This document shows positions 18,882-27,718 of a DNA stretch of 64,000 nucleotides, in pieces; positions within the stretch are counted from its first letter, which is position 1; every line of letters begins with the position of its first letter. A program made the translations under genes and the position numbers. Source of the DNA: SCGC-AAA076-P13 sp965656035 (lineage in GTDB: Bacteria > Pseudomonadota > Gammaproteobacteria > Magnimaribacterales > D2472); the NCBI GenBank assembly GCA_965656035.1, contig CBFHIO010000001.1:1-64000 (forward strand), in the 5' to 3' direction. Below the pieces are notes generated by a model that did no database searches, was not told the DNA's origin, and saw only the letters and a list, made by a program, of their open reading frames with translations.

Positions 18882-20135
18882 TCAATTAGCAGATGATTTT
18901 TTTGAAGGTGTTTTTAAAAGTTTAATTGGTTCTGTTTTTGAAATAACAGTGTTCTCATCAATAATAACTTTTTCTAAATCTTCATTAGGAAGCTCAAACA
19001 TGGTTTCCATAAGAATATCTTCCATGATTGATCTTAGCCCTCTAGCACCAGTTTTTCTTTTAATTGCTTGTTTAGCAATTTCCAATAGAGCTTCATCTCT
19101 AAATGTTAGTTCAACATTATCAATTTCAAATAGATGCTTGTACTGATTAACTAGCGCGTTTTTTGGTTCTTTTAAAATTCTTATAAGAGCACTTTCATCT
19201 AGCTCATGCAAATTTGATATTACAGGCAACCTACCAACAAATTCAGGTATAAGTCCGTATTTAACTAAATCTTCAGGTTCCAAATTATCAATACCAGATG
19301 AAATTGATTTTACATTTGAAGGTGTATTTACTTCAGCCCCAAAACCAATTCCAATATTGCTTGTTCTTTGATCGATTACTTTATCTAAACCTGAGAATGC
19401 ACCGCCACATATAAATAGTATATTTGAAGTATCTATCTGTATAAACTCTTGTTGGGGATGCTTTCTTCCACCCTGGGGAGGAATTGATGCTACCGTACCT
19501 TCAATTAATTTTAATAGAGCCTGTTGAACGCCTTCACCAGATACATCTCTAGTAATAGAAGGATTATCAGACTTTCTTGCAATCTTATCTATTTCATCAA
19601 TGTACACTATACCCAGTTCTGCCCTTTCTGGATCATAGTCTGACTTTTGTAAAAGTTTTTGAATGATGTTTTCAACATCCTCACCCACATAACCAGCCTC
19701 AGTTAAAGTTGTAGCGTCAGCAATTGCAAAAGGAACGTTTATAATTTTTGCTAAAGTTTGTGCTAAAAGTGTCTTACCGCTACCGGTTGGCCCAAGAAGC
19801 AGGACGTTGCTCTTTTGTAATTCAACAGAATCTTTAATATTATTTTTCTTTAATCTCTTGTAATGATTATAGACAGCCACCGAAAGAACTTTTTTAGCTT
19901 TTTCTTGGCCTATTACATACTCATCGAGTTTTTTGAAAATTTCAAGTGGTGATGGCAACTCTTCAAGTGAAGTTTCTTCTTCACTTTTTATTTCCTCTTC
20001 TATAATGTCATTACATAAGTCGACACATTCATTACAAATATATACGCTAGGACCGGCTATAAGTTTTTTGACATCGTCCTGAGTCTTTCCACAAAACGAA
20101 CAGTTTAATTTATCTGACGATGTCTTACTTGCCAT
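18882..20135 (-). CDS. clpX: ClpXP unfoldase subunit ClpX
   Basis: AAA+ unfoldase that feeds tagged proteins into ClpP. The N-terminal C4 zinc domain has C12, C15, C34 and C37. Walker A GPTGSGKT lies at about 115-122, Walker B is VYIDEIDKI, and the RKH pore-loop motif is in GGRKHPQQEF. The ClpP-binding tripeptide is IGF in NIGIGFGAE. 417 residues is normal. Overlaps the end of clpP by 11 bp, so the two are translationally linked. Confidence 0.97.
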   Translation of the reverse strand: MASKTSSDKLNCSFCGKTQDDVKKLIAGPSVYICNECVDLCNDIIEEEIKSEEETSLEELPSPLEIFKKLDEYVIGQEKAKKVLSVAVYNHYKRLKKNNIKDSVELQKSNVLLLGPTGSGKTLLAQTLAKIINVPFAIADATTLTEAGYVGEDVENIIQKLLQKSDYDPERAELGIVYIDEIDKIARKSDNPSITRDVSGEGVQQALLKLIEGTVASIPPQGGRKHPQQEFIQIDTSNILFICGGAFSGLDKVIDQRTSNIGIGFGAEVNTPSNVKSISSGIDNLEPEDLVKYGLIPEFVGRLPVISNLHELDESALIRILKEPKNALVNQYKHLFEIDNVELTFRDEALLEIAKQAIKRKTGARGLRSIMEDILMETMFELPNEDLEKVIIDENTVISKTEPIKLLKTPSKKSSAN

Positions 20136-20745
20136 TATTTAAGTCTCTTTTATTTAAAATATCATCGACTAAACCATATTTAACAGCTGCAGCTGCATCT
20201 AAAAAATTATCTCTATCAGTATCTTTTTCAATTTTTTTAATTGACTGCCCGGTATGTTTAGCAAGAATATGATTAACTACTGTTTTCATATGTAGTATTT
20301 CTTTCGCATGAATTTCAAAATCAGATGCTTGGCCTTGAAACCCACCTAGTGGCTGATGAATCATGATTCTTGAATTTGGCAAAGCATATCTTTTTCCTTT
20401 ATCTCCTCCAGCAAGAAGTATGGCACCCATGCTGGCAGCTTGACCAATGCATAAAGTTGAAATAGAAGGTGCTATAAATTGCATAGTGTCATATATTGCC
20501 AAGCCTGAAGAGATACTTCCTCCAGGTGAATTAATATAAATTGAGATATCTTTCTCTGGGTTTTCAGATTCTAAAAATAATAATTGGGCTACTACTAAAT
20601 TAGACATATAGTCATCAACAGGACCTGATAAAAAAATAACACGTTCTTTTAAAAGTCTGGAATATATATCAAATGATCTTTCACCTCGAGGCGTTTGCTC
20701 GATTACCATTGGTATTAACGCTGATTCTATTTCATTCATATACAT
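20125..20745 (-). CDS. clpP: ATP-dependent Clp protease proteolytic subunit
   Basis: Serine peptidase forming the 14-mer chamber used by ClpX. Catalytic triad: Ser-105 in GQAASMGAIL, His-130 in IMIHQPLGG and Asp near 180 in TDRDNFLDA. Oxyanion-loop SPGGS is at about 73-77. 206 residues. The ATG at 20745 follows the tig stop TAG with no gap; a second ATG two codons on is also possible. Order tig-clpP-clpX-lon as in E. coli. Confidence 0.97.
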   Translation of the reverse strand: MYMNEIESALIPMVIEQTPRGERSFDIYSRLLKERVIFLSGPVDDYMSNLVVAQLLFLESENPEKDISIYINSPGGSISSGLAIYDTMQFIAPSISTLCIGQAASMGAILLAGGDKGKRYALPNSRIMIHQPLGGFQGQASDFEIHAKEILHMKTVVNHILAKHTGQSIKKIEKDTDRDNFLDAAAAVKYGLVDDILNKRDLNNGK

Positions 20746-22041
20746 CTATTTGTTTGCAAGTTCTGAAAATTCTATCACCTTATCCTTTGATTTAAGTGCT
20801 TTTTCTAAATTTTCAATCAATTGTTGCTCTAATGCAATCATTCTAAATTGTTCTAACTGCTGAGGTTGTCCTTTAATCCATTGCTTAAACTGCTCAGGGT
20901 CTTTATATTTTTGCGATTCTTTATCAATAAAAGTATCGAGCATCACTGAGTCTGCAGTTAATTCAAAATGATTTACAAGTTCAGCAAAAAGTAAATCCAG
21001 TTTTACTCGTTTTTCTGCATTGTCCATAAATGTATCAATTGGAAATAAGTCATCGCCTGCGCTATCTTCCATTTGCCCGATTCTCATTAATGCATCTTTC
21101 CTCATTAACTCTGCCTGCTCTTTAACTGTTACATTTGGCACCTTAAAGGAGTTTGTTTTTAGAAGCGTTTCGTAAATTGACTCTTTTGTTAAGTCTTTTT
21201 CTTGAACTTCAACTTCTTTCTCCATTCTTCTTGAAATTTCTTCTCTAAAGGAGTTTTCATCTTTCACATCCATTTCTAGTTTTTCAAAAAGATCTTTATC
21301 AATCTTTGCGTGTTGCAATTCTTGTATTTTCTTTAATGTGATTTTAAATTCTGCATCAACACCGGCTAAGTCTTTTTTAAAGTAATCATCAGGAAATTTT
21401 GCTTTGATGGTAAATTCAGACGGCTCCTTATCTAAAATAGCGTCTTCAAAGCCTGGGATCATAGAATTACTTCCGAGGACTAACTTAAAATCACTTGCTG
21501 AATTCCCCTCGAATTCTTCACCGTTAATACTTCCAACAAAGTCAAGGATAACCTGATCATCTTTTTTTGATTTTCTTGAAACATCTTTCCATTCACCGTA
21601 TCTTTTTAAAATATCTGCAATGGCTAGATCGATATCACTATCAGTGATAGAAATTGATACTTTCTCATAACTCGCCCATCGACTTAACTTTGGTTTAATT
21701 TCAGGAAAAACTTCAAAAGTTGCAGAGTATGTAATTGGTTTCTTTGGATCTTCGCTATCCAGGTTTACTGTTGGAGACGATGCTGGTCGGATTTTATTTT
21801 CAGCAAGAGCTTGAGGATAAGAGCTTTGAATTAAATCATTTACAACATCTGCGTGAACTGACTGACCATATCTTTGCTCAAGAACATCATTAGGAACTTT
21901 TCCTTTTCTAAAACCATCGAGCTTAACTTTGGTTTTAATGTTGTTAATCTTTGTTTGGAATTTTAAGTTATAGTCTTCAACTGGTATGGAAACTGTAAGC
22001 TTCCTCTCTAAGTCTTTTAATTTTTTTAGCTTGCTTGTCAT
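20746..22041 (-). CDS. tig: Trigger factor (ribosome-bound chaperone, PPIase)
   Basis: Binds near the ribosome exit tunnel and shields nascent chains. 431 residues: N-terminal ribosome-binding domain with the signature loop GFRKGKVP (about 45-52), FKBP-type PPIase domain with DQVILDFVGSINGEEFEG, and a helical C-terminal chaperone domain. The start is the ATG at 22041; the frame continues upstream through the tRNA-His gene, but that part is an artefact. The ATG lies only 19 nt after the tRNA-His CCA, without a terminator between, so tig is probably expressed from the tRNA promoter. Confidence 0.95.
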   Translation of the reverse strand: MTSKLKKLKDLERKLTVSIPVEDYNLKFQTKINNIKTKVKLDGFRKGKVPNDVLEQRYGQSVHADVVNDLIQSSYPQALAENKIRPASSPTVNLDSEDPKKPITYSATFEVFPEIKPKLSRWASYEKVSISITDSDIDLAIADILKRYGEWKDVSRKSKKDDQVILDFVGSINGEEFEGNSASDFKLVLGSNSMIPGFEDAILDKEPSEFTIKAKFPDDYFKKDLAGVDAEFKITLKKIQELQHAKIDKDLFEKLEMDVKDENSFREEISRRMEKEVEVQEKDLTKESIYETLLKTNSFKVPNVTVKEQAELMRKDALMRIGQMEDSAGDDLFPIDTFMDNAEKRVKLDLLFAELVNHFELTADSVMLDTFIDKESQKYKDPEQFKQWIKGQPQQLEQFRMIALEQQLIENLEKALKSKDKVIEFSELANK

Positions 22042-22060
22042 ACTTTTTTGTCCAATTAAT

Positions 22061-22138
22061 TGGGGCGAGCGATGGGGTTCGAACCCACGGCCTCCGGAGC
22101 CACAATCCAGCGCTCTAACCAACTGAGCTACGCCCGCC
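22061..22138 (-). tRNA. tRNA-His (anticodon GTG)
   Basis: 78-nt cloverleaf including encoded CCA. Acceptor stem GCGGGCG/CGCTCGC plus the extra 5' G (G-1) opposite C73 that is typical of tRNA-His. Anticodon loop TTGTGGC reads GTG; T loop TTCGAAC. The CCA at 22063-22061 begins a perfect 12-bp palindrome (CCAATTAATTGG). It heads the tig-clpP-clpX-lon block. Confidence 0.97.
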
Positions 22139-22150
22139 ACGAAACGAGCT

Positions 22151-22156
22151 ATTATA
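22151..22156 (-). promoter_or_regulatory. -10 element for tRNA-His/tig
   Basis: Perfect TATAAT on the minus strand, ending 12 bp before the tRNA 5' end, which is the right distance for a short pre-tRNA leader. No convincing -35 is seen 16-18 bp upstream. Confidence 0.5.
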
Positions 22157-22242
22157 GATTAAAAAATAGAGTTATTAATTTTTTTATTATCTTAATTAAA
22201 AGATATACAATTATTTTATCATTTGTTTCGGGGAGATAATTA

Positions 22243-23643
22243 ATGAGCAATTTTTTAAATGATACAAATAAATATGTTCACAAAGCTCTTAAGTTTTCTG
22301 AGATATCAGAAGATTTATCAAACAAAATTATTATTTGTAATTCAACATATACTGTAAGGTTTGGGGTTAGGCTGAGAGGAAAAATATATACCTTTGAAGG
22401 TTGGCGCTCAGTTCATTCTGAACATATGGAACCAACAAAAGGTGGTATAAGGTTTGATATGCATACTAATTCTGACGAAGTAGAAGCGCTAGCAGCATTA
22501 ATGTCATATAAATGTGCAATCATTAATGTACCTTTTGGAGGTTCAAAAGGCGGCCTAAAAATTAATCCAGCAGATTGGGAAATAGCAGAGCTTGAAAAAA
22601 TTACCAGAAGATTTGCACAAGAACTGATAAAAAGAGACTTAATTAGTCCGTCAATGAATGTTCCTGCTCCAGATATAGGATCTTCTTCAAGAGAGATGGC
22701 ATGGATTGCTGATGAGTATAGAAAAATTCATCCAAGCGATATAAATGGTGCTGCATGTGTGACTGGAAAACCAGCAAATAAAAATGGTCTTCCTGGAAGA
22801 GAGGAAGCTACTGGAAGAGGTGTGCAATTTATAGTCAGAGAATTTTTTAGAAATTCAGATCTTCTAAAAAAAGTAAAGCTTGATGAAAATCTTGCAACCA
22901 AGACGATGATAGTTCAGGGTATCGGAAACGTTGGTTATCACCTTTCAAAATTCCTAACTGAAGAAGATCAAGTCAAATTAATTGGTATTTCAGAATACAA
23001 CGGTGGAATATATAATCCAGAAGGAATAAATGTTGAGCATGCAAAAAAATATTTTAGACAACATAAATCCTTCAGCAATTATCCAAAAGCAACATTTATA
23101 AAAGACTCTTCTCTTTTACTAAAGAGAGGTTGCGATATCTTGATACCTGCAGCACGAGAGAATGTCATTACAGAAAAAAATGCAGAAGATATATCTGCAA
23201 AATTAATTGTTGAAGCAGCTAATGGGCCAGTAAGTTACAAAGCTAATCAGATTCTAAATAGAAAAAAAATATTTGTAATACCCGATATTCTTGCAAATGG
23301 TGGAGGTGTTGCCGTTAGTTATTTTGAATGGGTTAAAAATATAAGACATATTAGATTTGGTCGCCTTGAAAAAAGAAGAAATCAATTCCAGCTTAACACT
23401 TTAATTTCAGCTATTGAACAAATGACAGGGAAATCTATGCCCTCTAAATATAAGGAAAACTTCTTAAAAGGTATAGAAGAAATTGATCTTGTTAGATCTG
23501 GTTTAGATGATATGATGATTGACGGCTTTCAAGAAGTTAAAAAAGCCTATATTTCAAATAACAAAATTTCTGATTTTAGAACGGCAGCCTATCTGGTAGC
23601 GATTGAAAAAATAGCAATGGCCTATGACTCTATAGGTTTGTAG
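22243..23643 (+). CDS. Glutamate dehydrogenase (Glu/Leu/Phe/Val dehydrogenase family)
   Basis: Interconverts glutamate with 2-oxoglutarate and ammonium. 466 residues: substrate domain with PTKGGIRFD and the catalytic-lysine motif GGSKGGLKINP, then VPAPDIGSS, then a Rossmann domain beginning VQGIGNVGYHL. The Asp/Glu pattern after the second strand suggests NAD rather than NADP, but that is not firm. A GGGGAG ribosome site precedes the ATG. The gene stands alone, divergent from tRNA-His/tig, and its last 14 bp overlap the convergent GST gene. Confidence 0.92.
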   Translation: MSNFLNDTNKYVHKALKFSEISEDLSNKIIICNSTYTVRFGVRLRGKIYTFEGWRSVHSEHMEPTKGGIRFDMHTNSDEVEALAALMSYKCAIINVPFGGSKGGLKINPADWEIAELEKITRRFAQELIKRDLISPSMNVPAPDIGSSSREMAWIADEYRKIHPSDINGAACVTGKPANKNGLPGREEATGRGVQFIVREFFRNSDLLKKVKLDENLATKTMIVQGIGNVGYHLSKFLTEEDQVKLIGISEYNGGIYNPEGINVEHAKKYFRQHKSFSNYPKATFIKDSSLLLKRGCDILIPAARENVITEKNAEDISAKLIVEAANGPVSYKANQILNRKKIFVIPDILANGGGVAVSYFEWVKNIRHIRFGRLEKRRNQFQLNTLISAIEQMTGKSMPSKYKENFLKGIEEIDLVRSGLDDMMIDGFQEVKKAYISNNKISDFRTAAYLVAIEKIAMAYDSIGL

Positions 23644-24280
23644 GAAATAATTTTACTGGATGGCCTGTCTCCCAAACTTCAGATGCAACCATTACACTTT
23701 TTAAAAGAGAGCTATCAAGAAAATTGTTTAACCATTTTTGAATTTTTGGAAATTCACTATTACTATCAAACCATGTCGGATCGGCAATTCTAAATTGTCT
23801 AATAAAAGGCAATATGCATATATCAATTTTATTAATATGATCAGAATAAAACCATTTTTTGTTACTTATTTGGTTTTCAATACTCTTTAAAATTTGTTCA
23901 CAAGACTCTCTGTGAGAAGTCTCATCTTTATCTGTATATCTTGAAGCATATTTATATCTATCTAAATGGAATTTAAACTTATCATCAAACAGTTTAATCG
24001 TATTAGCTGTATGCAATTCTTGTTCTACGTTTAGAGTTTCTTCAAAAATATTTTTTTTCTCCTCTATACACCAATTAACAATCTCTAAGCTTTCATCTAT
24101 GACAGTACCGTTATCTAGAATAAGAACTGGAACTGTCCCCTTTGGAGAAACTTTTAGCATTGACGAGGGTTTGTTCTTTAGATTCACCTCCCTCAGTTCA
24201 ACAACTAATTTTGCTAAATGTAATGCCATTCTTGCTCTCATCGCATAAGGACATCTTTTAAATGAGTAAAGTATTGGCAT
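23630..24280 (-). CDS. Glutathione S-transferase family protein
   Basis: 216 residues with a thioredoxin-like N-terminal half (about 1-75) and an all-helical C-terminal half. The start SFKRCPYAMRARMAL resembles the redox motif of glutaredoxin-2-like and omega/zeta-type GSTs, but only one Cys is present (CPYA), so any redox activity would be monothiol. The cis-Pro motif GTVPVL that binds glutathione is present. One nt separates it from the upstream trhO; the pair, and the tRNAs before them, look co-transcribed. Substrate unknown. Confidence 0.85.
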   Translation of the reverse strand: MPILYSFKRCPYAMRARMALHLAKLVVELREVNLKNKPSSMLKVSPKGTVPVLILDNGTVIDESLEIVNWCIEEKKNIFEETLNVEQELHTANTIKLFDDKFKFHLDRYKYASRYTDKDETSHRESCEQILKSIENQISNKKWFYSDHINKIDICILPFIRQFRIADPTWFDSNSEFPKIQKWLNNFLDSSLLKSVMVASEVWETGHPVKLFPTNL

Positions 24281-24281
24281 T

Positions 24282-25220
24282 TTAAGTTTTATTTTTCTGA
24301 ACTTCTTCTTTAGGGCCTATATGCTTTTGATTCCTTTTCTTAGCCAAGTCAACTTGCTTTTGTCTGCTCATATACCTTGCTTTCTGTTCTTTGGTTGTTT
24401 TAGCAAAACAAGCTGGGCATGAGACTCCACGAATAAACTCCTTTGATAACTTATCTTCATCAGTTATTGGCATTCTGCAACCATGACACATATCATATGA
24501 ACCTTCTGTTAAATCATGCTTAACTGCAACTCTATCATCAAATACAAAGCATTCACCGTCAAATAAAGATTGATCTTTATCAATTTTTTCAAAATAATTT
24601 AGTATCCCCCCTTTTAGATGATGAACGTGTTCGAATCCATCTTTTAGCATCATTGAGGAAGCTTTTTCACATCGAATGCCACCGGTACAAAACATGGCAA
24701 CTTTTTTATTTTTTTTATCTTCATCCGTAAAATTTTGATTTCTAACCCAATCAGGAAATTCTCTAAACCTTACAGTATTTGGATTAATGGAATTTTTAAA
24801 AGTTCCGATTGAGTATTCATAATCATTTCTGGTATCAATTAATATAGTATCTTTATCTTGAATTAAATCGTTCCAGTCTTTTGGGTCGACATACTCCCCT
24901 ACAACTTCATTTGGGTTAATTGAATTATCACCAATAGTAACAATTTCATTTTTAAGTTTAATTTTTAATCTTACAAATGGATTGATTTTAGAATTAGAGA
25001 ATTTGATATCTACGTTTTCAAAGCCTTCTATAGATTTAATAAATATAATTGCATGTTCAAGTTTATTTTTTTTTCCAGAGATTGTTCCATTCAAACCTTC
25101 TTTACCAACCAATATAGTTCCATAAATCTCTAGTTGTTTAAGTTTTTTTCTAATAATATTTTGAAGTCTGTTGGGGTCTTCTATTGATGAAAATTTATAA
25201 AGTGCAGCTACTTTGAACAT
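24282..25220 (-). CDS. trhO: tRNA uridine(34) hydroxylase TrhO (YceA, rhodanese family)
   Basis: Oxygen-dependent enzyme that hydroxylates U34 of certain tRNAs, the first step towards cmo5U/mcmo5U. 312 residues: N-terminal acylphosphatase-like region (GKEGLNGTISG), central rhodanese domain with the active-site loop CTGGIRCEKAS, and a C-terminal Cys-rich zinc-like segment (CHGCRMP ... CPACF). The ATG at 25220 has no Shine-Dalgarno and sits 23 nt after the CCA of tRNA-Arg, directly downstream of tRNA-Pro(TGG), a tRNA class known as a TrhO substrate. Family call is strong. Confidence 0.93.
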   Translation of the reverse strand: MFKVAALYKFSSIEDPNRLQNIIRKKLKQLEIYGTILVGKEGLNGTISGKKNKLEHAIIFIKSIEGFENVDIKFSNSKINPFVRLKIKLKNEIVTIGDNSINPNEVVGEYVDPKDWNDLIQDKDTILIDTRNDYEYSIGTFKNSINPNTVRFREFPDWVRNQNFTDEDKKNKKVAMFCTGGIRCEKASSMMLKDGFEHVHHLKGGILNYFEKIDKDQSLFDGECFVFDDRVAVKHDLTEGSYDMCHGCRMPITDEDKLSKEFIRGVSCPACFAKTTKEQKARYMSRQKQVDLAKKRNQKHIGPKEEVQKNKT

Positions 25221-25243
25221 GACATAATTTTACTACAAGAAAA

Positions 25244-25320
<77 letters not shown>

Positions 25321-25321
25321 G

Positions 25322-25398
25322 TGGTCGGGGTAGTAAGATTCGAACTTACGACCACTCGCTCCCAAAGCGAGTGCGCTACCAGACTGCGCTATACCCCG
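25322..25398 (-). tRNA. tRNA-Pro (anticodon TGG)
   Basis: 77-nt cloverleaf with encoded CCA (25324-25322). Acceptor CGGGGTA/TACCCCG; anticodon arm CTCGC-TTTGGGA-GCGAG reading TGG; T loop TTCGAAT. First gene of the tRNA-Pro, tRNA-Arg, trhO, GST unit. Confidence 0.97.
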
Positions 25399-25407
25399 AG
25401 GTTGCAA

Positions 25408-25436
25408 ATATTAAAGTTTATCCAAAAAATAAGCAA
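25408..25436 (-). promoter_or_regulatory. Candidate promoter of tRNA-Pro/tRNA-Arg/trhO
   Basis: On the minus strand TTGCTT (25436-25431), 17-bp spacer, TAATAT (25413-25408), 9 nt before the tRNA-Pro 5' end. Spacing is ideal, hexamers are moderate. Confidence 0.5.
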
Positions 25437-25478
25437 TCATCATATGAATAAATATTCATAAATGAGATAATATTTTAT

Positions 25479-26321
25479 ATGGTCGCAAAAATTCTAGATG
25501 GTAAAAAATTAGCTTCTTTAAGTGAAGAAGATATAAAAAAAGAAGTATCAGAATTGATAAAAAATGGTATAAATCCGACACTTGCTACTATTCTTGTTGG
25601 AAGTGATCCTGCTTCAGAAACTTACGTTAGAATGAAAAGAAATACTTGCAAAAAAGTTGGTATGGAATCCATAGCTGTTGAACTTCCTGAATCTACTACT
25701 ACAGAAGAGTTAATATCAACTATTGATGATTTAAATAACAATTTAAAAGTGCATGGAATTTTATTGCAACATCCAGTGCCATCTCATATTGATGAAAGAA
25801 AATGTTTTGATGCTATTGATATTGAAAAAGATGTTGATGGTGTTACTTGTTTGGGTTTTGGAAATATGTCAATGGGTGTTGATGCGTATGGCTCATGCAC
25901 ACCAGCAGGAATTATAAGATTAATAAAGCATTATGGGCTTGAAGTTCAAGGCTTAAATGCTGTCGTTGTAGGGAGAAGTCCTATTCTAGGCAAGCCTATG
26001 GCTATGATGCTTCTAAATTTAAATGCCACCGTAACTATATGTCACTCAAAAACAATAAATATCGAAACAATTATTAAAAATGCCGACCTAATTGTTGGGG
26101 CAGTTGGTATACCGAAATTTATAAAGACAGATTGGATTAAACAAGATGCGATTGTAATAGATGCAGGCTTCCATCCTGAAAAATGTGGCGATATTGACTT
26201 AAATAATATGGATCAGGTATCTTCTGCATATACCCCAGTACCAGGGGGGGTTGGGCCTATGACCATTAACACATTAATTTTGCACACAATGCAGTCTGCA
26301 AAAAAATTACTAGATAACTAA
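25479..26321 (+). CDS. folD: Methylenetetrahydrofolate dehydrogenase/cyclohydrolase
   Basis: Bifunctional enzyme converting 5,10-methylene-THF to 10-formyl-THF. 280 residues: catalytic domain with Tyr-Lys region YVRMKRNTCKKVGM (about 47-60) and QHPVPSHID, then NADP-binding domain with VVGRSPILGKP and the C-terminal PVPGGVGPMT. The ATG has no Shine-Dalgarno; GATAAT lies 7 nt before it, compatible with a leaderless message. Its stop codon is directly followed by the stop of the convergent DUF4389 gene. Confidence 0.96.
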   Translation: MVAKILDGKKLASLSEEDIKKEVSELIKNGINPTLATILVGSDPASETYVRMKRNTCKKVGMESIAVELPESTTTEELISTIDDLNNNLKVHGILLQHPVPSHIDERKCFDAIDIEKDVDGVTCLGFGNMSMGVDAYGSCTPAGIIRLIKHYGLEVQGLNAVVVGRSPILGKPMAMMLLNLNATVTICHSKTINIETIIKNADLIVGAVGIPKFIKTDWIKQDAIVIDAGFHPEKCGDIDLNNMDQVSSAYTPVPGGVGPMTINTLILHTMQSAKKLLDN

Positions 26322-26687
26322 TTATTCTTTTATAACTTCTGGTTCTTTAGAGGTGTCATTATCTAGCTCTCCTTCAATCACTTCACTCTCGTTGTGACTT
26401 TCGTTAACCTTGCTTTCATCTCCCTTAAAAGGGAATGGTTTTTCATCTGTGTGAAATAATAAAAAGGCCAAAGAGTCATGAAAGAATTCTAATAGATGCG
26501 AATTAAAATTTGCGATAGATGTATTTGGCTTTGAAGTAAATAGATAAAATAAAAATTGAATTACTGCCAAGCCTATACATATGGTAAGTACAAAATTAAT
26601 TACAAAACCATACAGCAACATAAACAAAAACCTAATCCACTTGCTTGTTTTTAAAATTTCTTCTTTATCTATTTCTATTTGAGTCAT
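26322..26687 (-). CDS. DUF4389 domain membrane protein
   Basis: 121-residue protein with two hydrophobic segments (about 17-45) and the DUF4389 hallmark FHTDEKPFPF near residue 85, followed by an acidic tail. Function unknown; homologues are small gammaproteobacterial inner-membrane proteins. It begins 9 bp after gpsA in the htpG-gpsA direction and is the last gene of that unit. Confidence 0.8.
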   Translation of the reverse strand: MTQIEIDKEEILKTSKWIRFLFMLLYGFVINFVLTICIGLAVIQFLFYLFTSKPNTSIANFNSHLLEFFHDSLAFLLFHTDEKPFPFKGDESKVNESHNESEVIEGELDNDTSKEPEVIKE

Positions 26688-26696
26688 AATTTTTTC

Positions 26697-27716
26697 CTAG
26701 TATGTAAATTCTACATCAACTTCATGTGGATTATTCACAAGATCATCAATAAATGTTTGAGATGATGCATTATTAAAAACAATATTATGTAAAGAGTCGA
26801 CCAATGGCATGCTTATCTTTAGCTTTGCTGACTCAGCTTTAATAACTTCAAGTGTTCTAATCCCCTCAGCAACCTGGCCAACTTTAGATTTTGCCTCATC
26901 AAGGTTCAAGCCTTCTCCTAAATGCATTCCTAGTTGAAAATTTCTAGATAAAACAGATGTACATGTTGCTACTAAATCGCCCATGCCAGCAAGTCCAAGA
27001 AAAGTTATAGGATTAGCGCCTTTTGCAACTGCAAATCTGCTCATTTCAGCCATACTCCTTGTAAGTATCAATCCAACAGCGTTTTCACCAACTTTTAAGG
27101 ATTCTGCTATTCCGCAAATAATCGCATATATATTTTTAAGTGCGCCAGCTAATTCAACACCTTGAATATCGTCTGAAGAATATATCTTAAAAGTATCCGA
27201 TGAAAGAGTTTCTTTCACATCATTTATTAATAATTCATCATTGCTGGCAATGACTGTTCCAGTTACTTTATTTTCTGCAATCTCTTTGGCAAGATTTGGA
27301 CCGCTTAAAACTCCAACACTATTTTTTGAAGATTGGATATTTGTTTTAATAATGTCAGACATTGATCTAAAAGGATCTAATTTAATTCCTTTGGTGCAAG
27401 AAATAATATGCGCACCCTCTTCTACCAATGGCGCAATTCTTTTAACTATATTTTCAAATATTAAACTAGGCGTCGCTATTAAAACGATATTTGCTTTTTT
27501 AATGACTGATTCTAAATTCTCTGAGGCCGCAATATTAGATGATAGTTGAAGCTCTGGGTGGTATGTAGTATTAGCTCCCTCAGAGTTAATTCTTAGAGCT
27601 TGCTCTGAATCCCTAACCCATAATGAAACATCATAACCATTAGATGCTGCAATATTTGCAAGCACAGTTCCAAAGCTTCCTCCCCCCAGAACTGCAACTT
27701 TTTTTATTTTGCTCAT
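26697..27716 (-). CDS. gpsA: Glycerol-3-phosphate dehydrogenase [NAD(P)+]
   Basis: Makes sn-glycerol-3-phosphate from dihydroxyacetone phosphate for phospholipid synthesis. 339 residues: Rossmann motif VLGGGSFGTVLAN (9-21), the NAD domain feature SCTKGIKL, catalytic Lys in AGALKNIYAI, and GLAGMGDLVATCTS in the helical domain. Starts 2 bp after htpG and is co-directional with it and DUF4389. Confidence 0.96.
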   Translation of the reverse strand: MSKIKKVAVLGGGSFGTVLANIAASNGYDVSLWVRDSEQALRINSEGANTTYHPELQLSSNIAASENLESVIKKANIVLIATPSLIFENIVKRIAPLVEEGAHIISCTKGIKLDPFRSMSDIIKTNIQSSKNSVGVLSGPNLAKEIAENKVTGTVIASNDELLINDVKETLSSDTFKIYSSDDIQGVELAGALKNIYAIICGIAESLKVGENAVGLILTRSMAEMSRFAVAKGANPITFLGLAGMGDLVATCTSVLSRNFQLGMHLGEGLNLDEAKSKVGQVAEGIRTLEVIKAESAKLKISMPLVDSLHNIVFNNASSQTFIDDLVNNPHEVDVEFTY

Positions 27717-27718
27717 TA

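Noticed and set aside
22042..22140. N-terminal extension of trigger factor, reading through the tRNA-His gene
   Set aside because: The extra 33 residues are the translation of the tRNA, a well-known artefact; the real ATG with normal N-terminus is at 22041.
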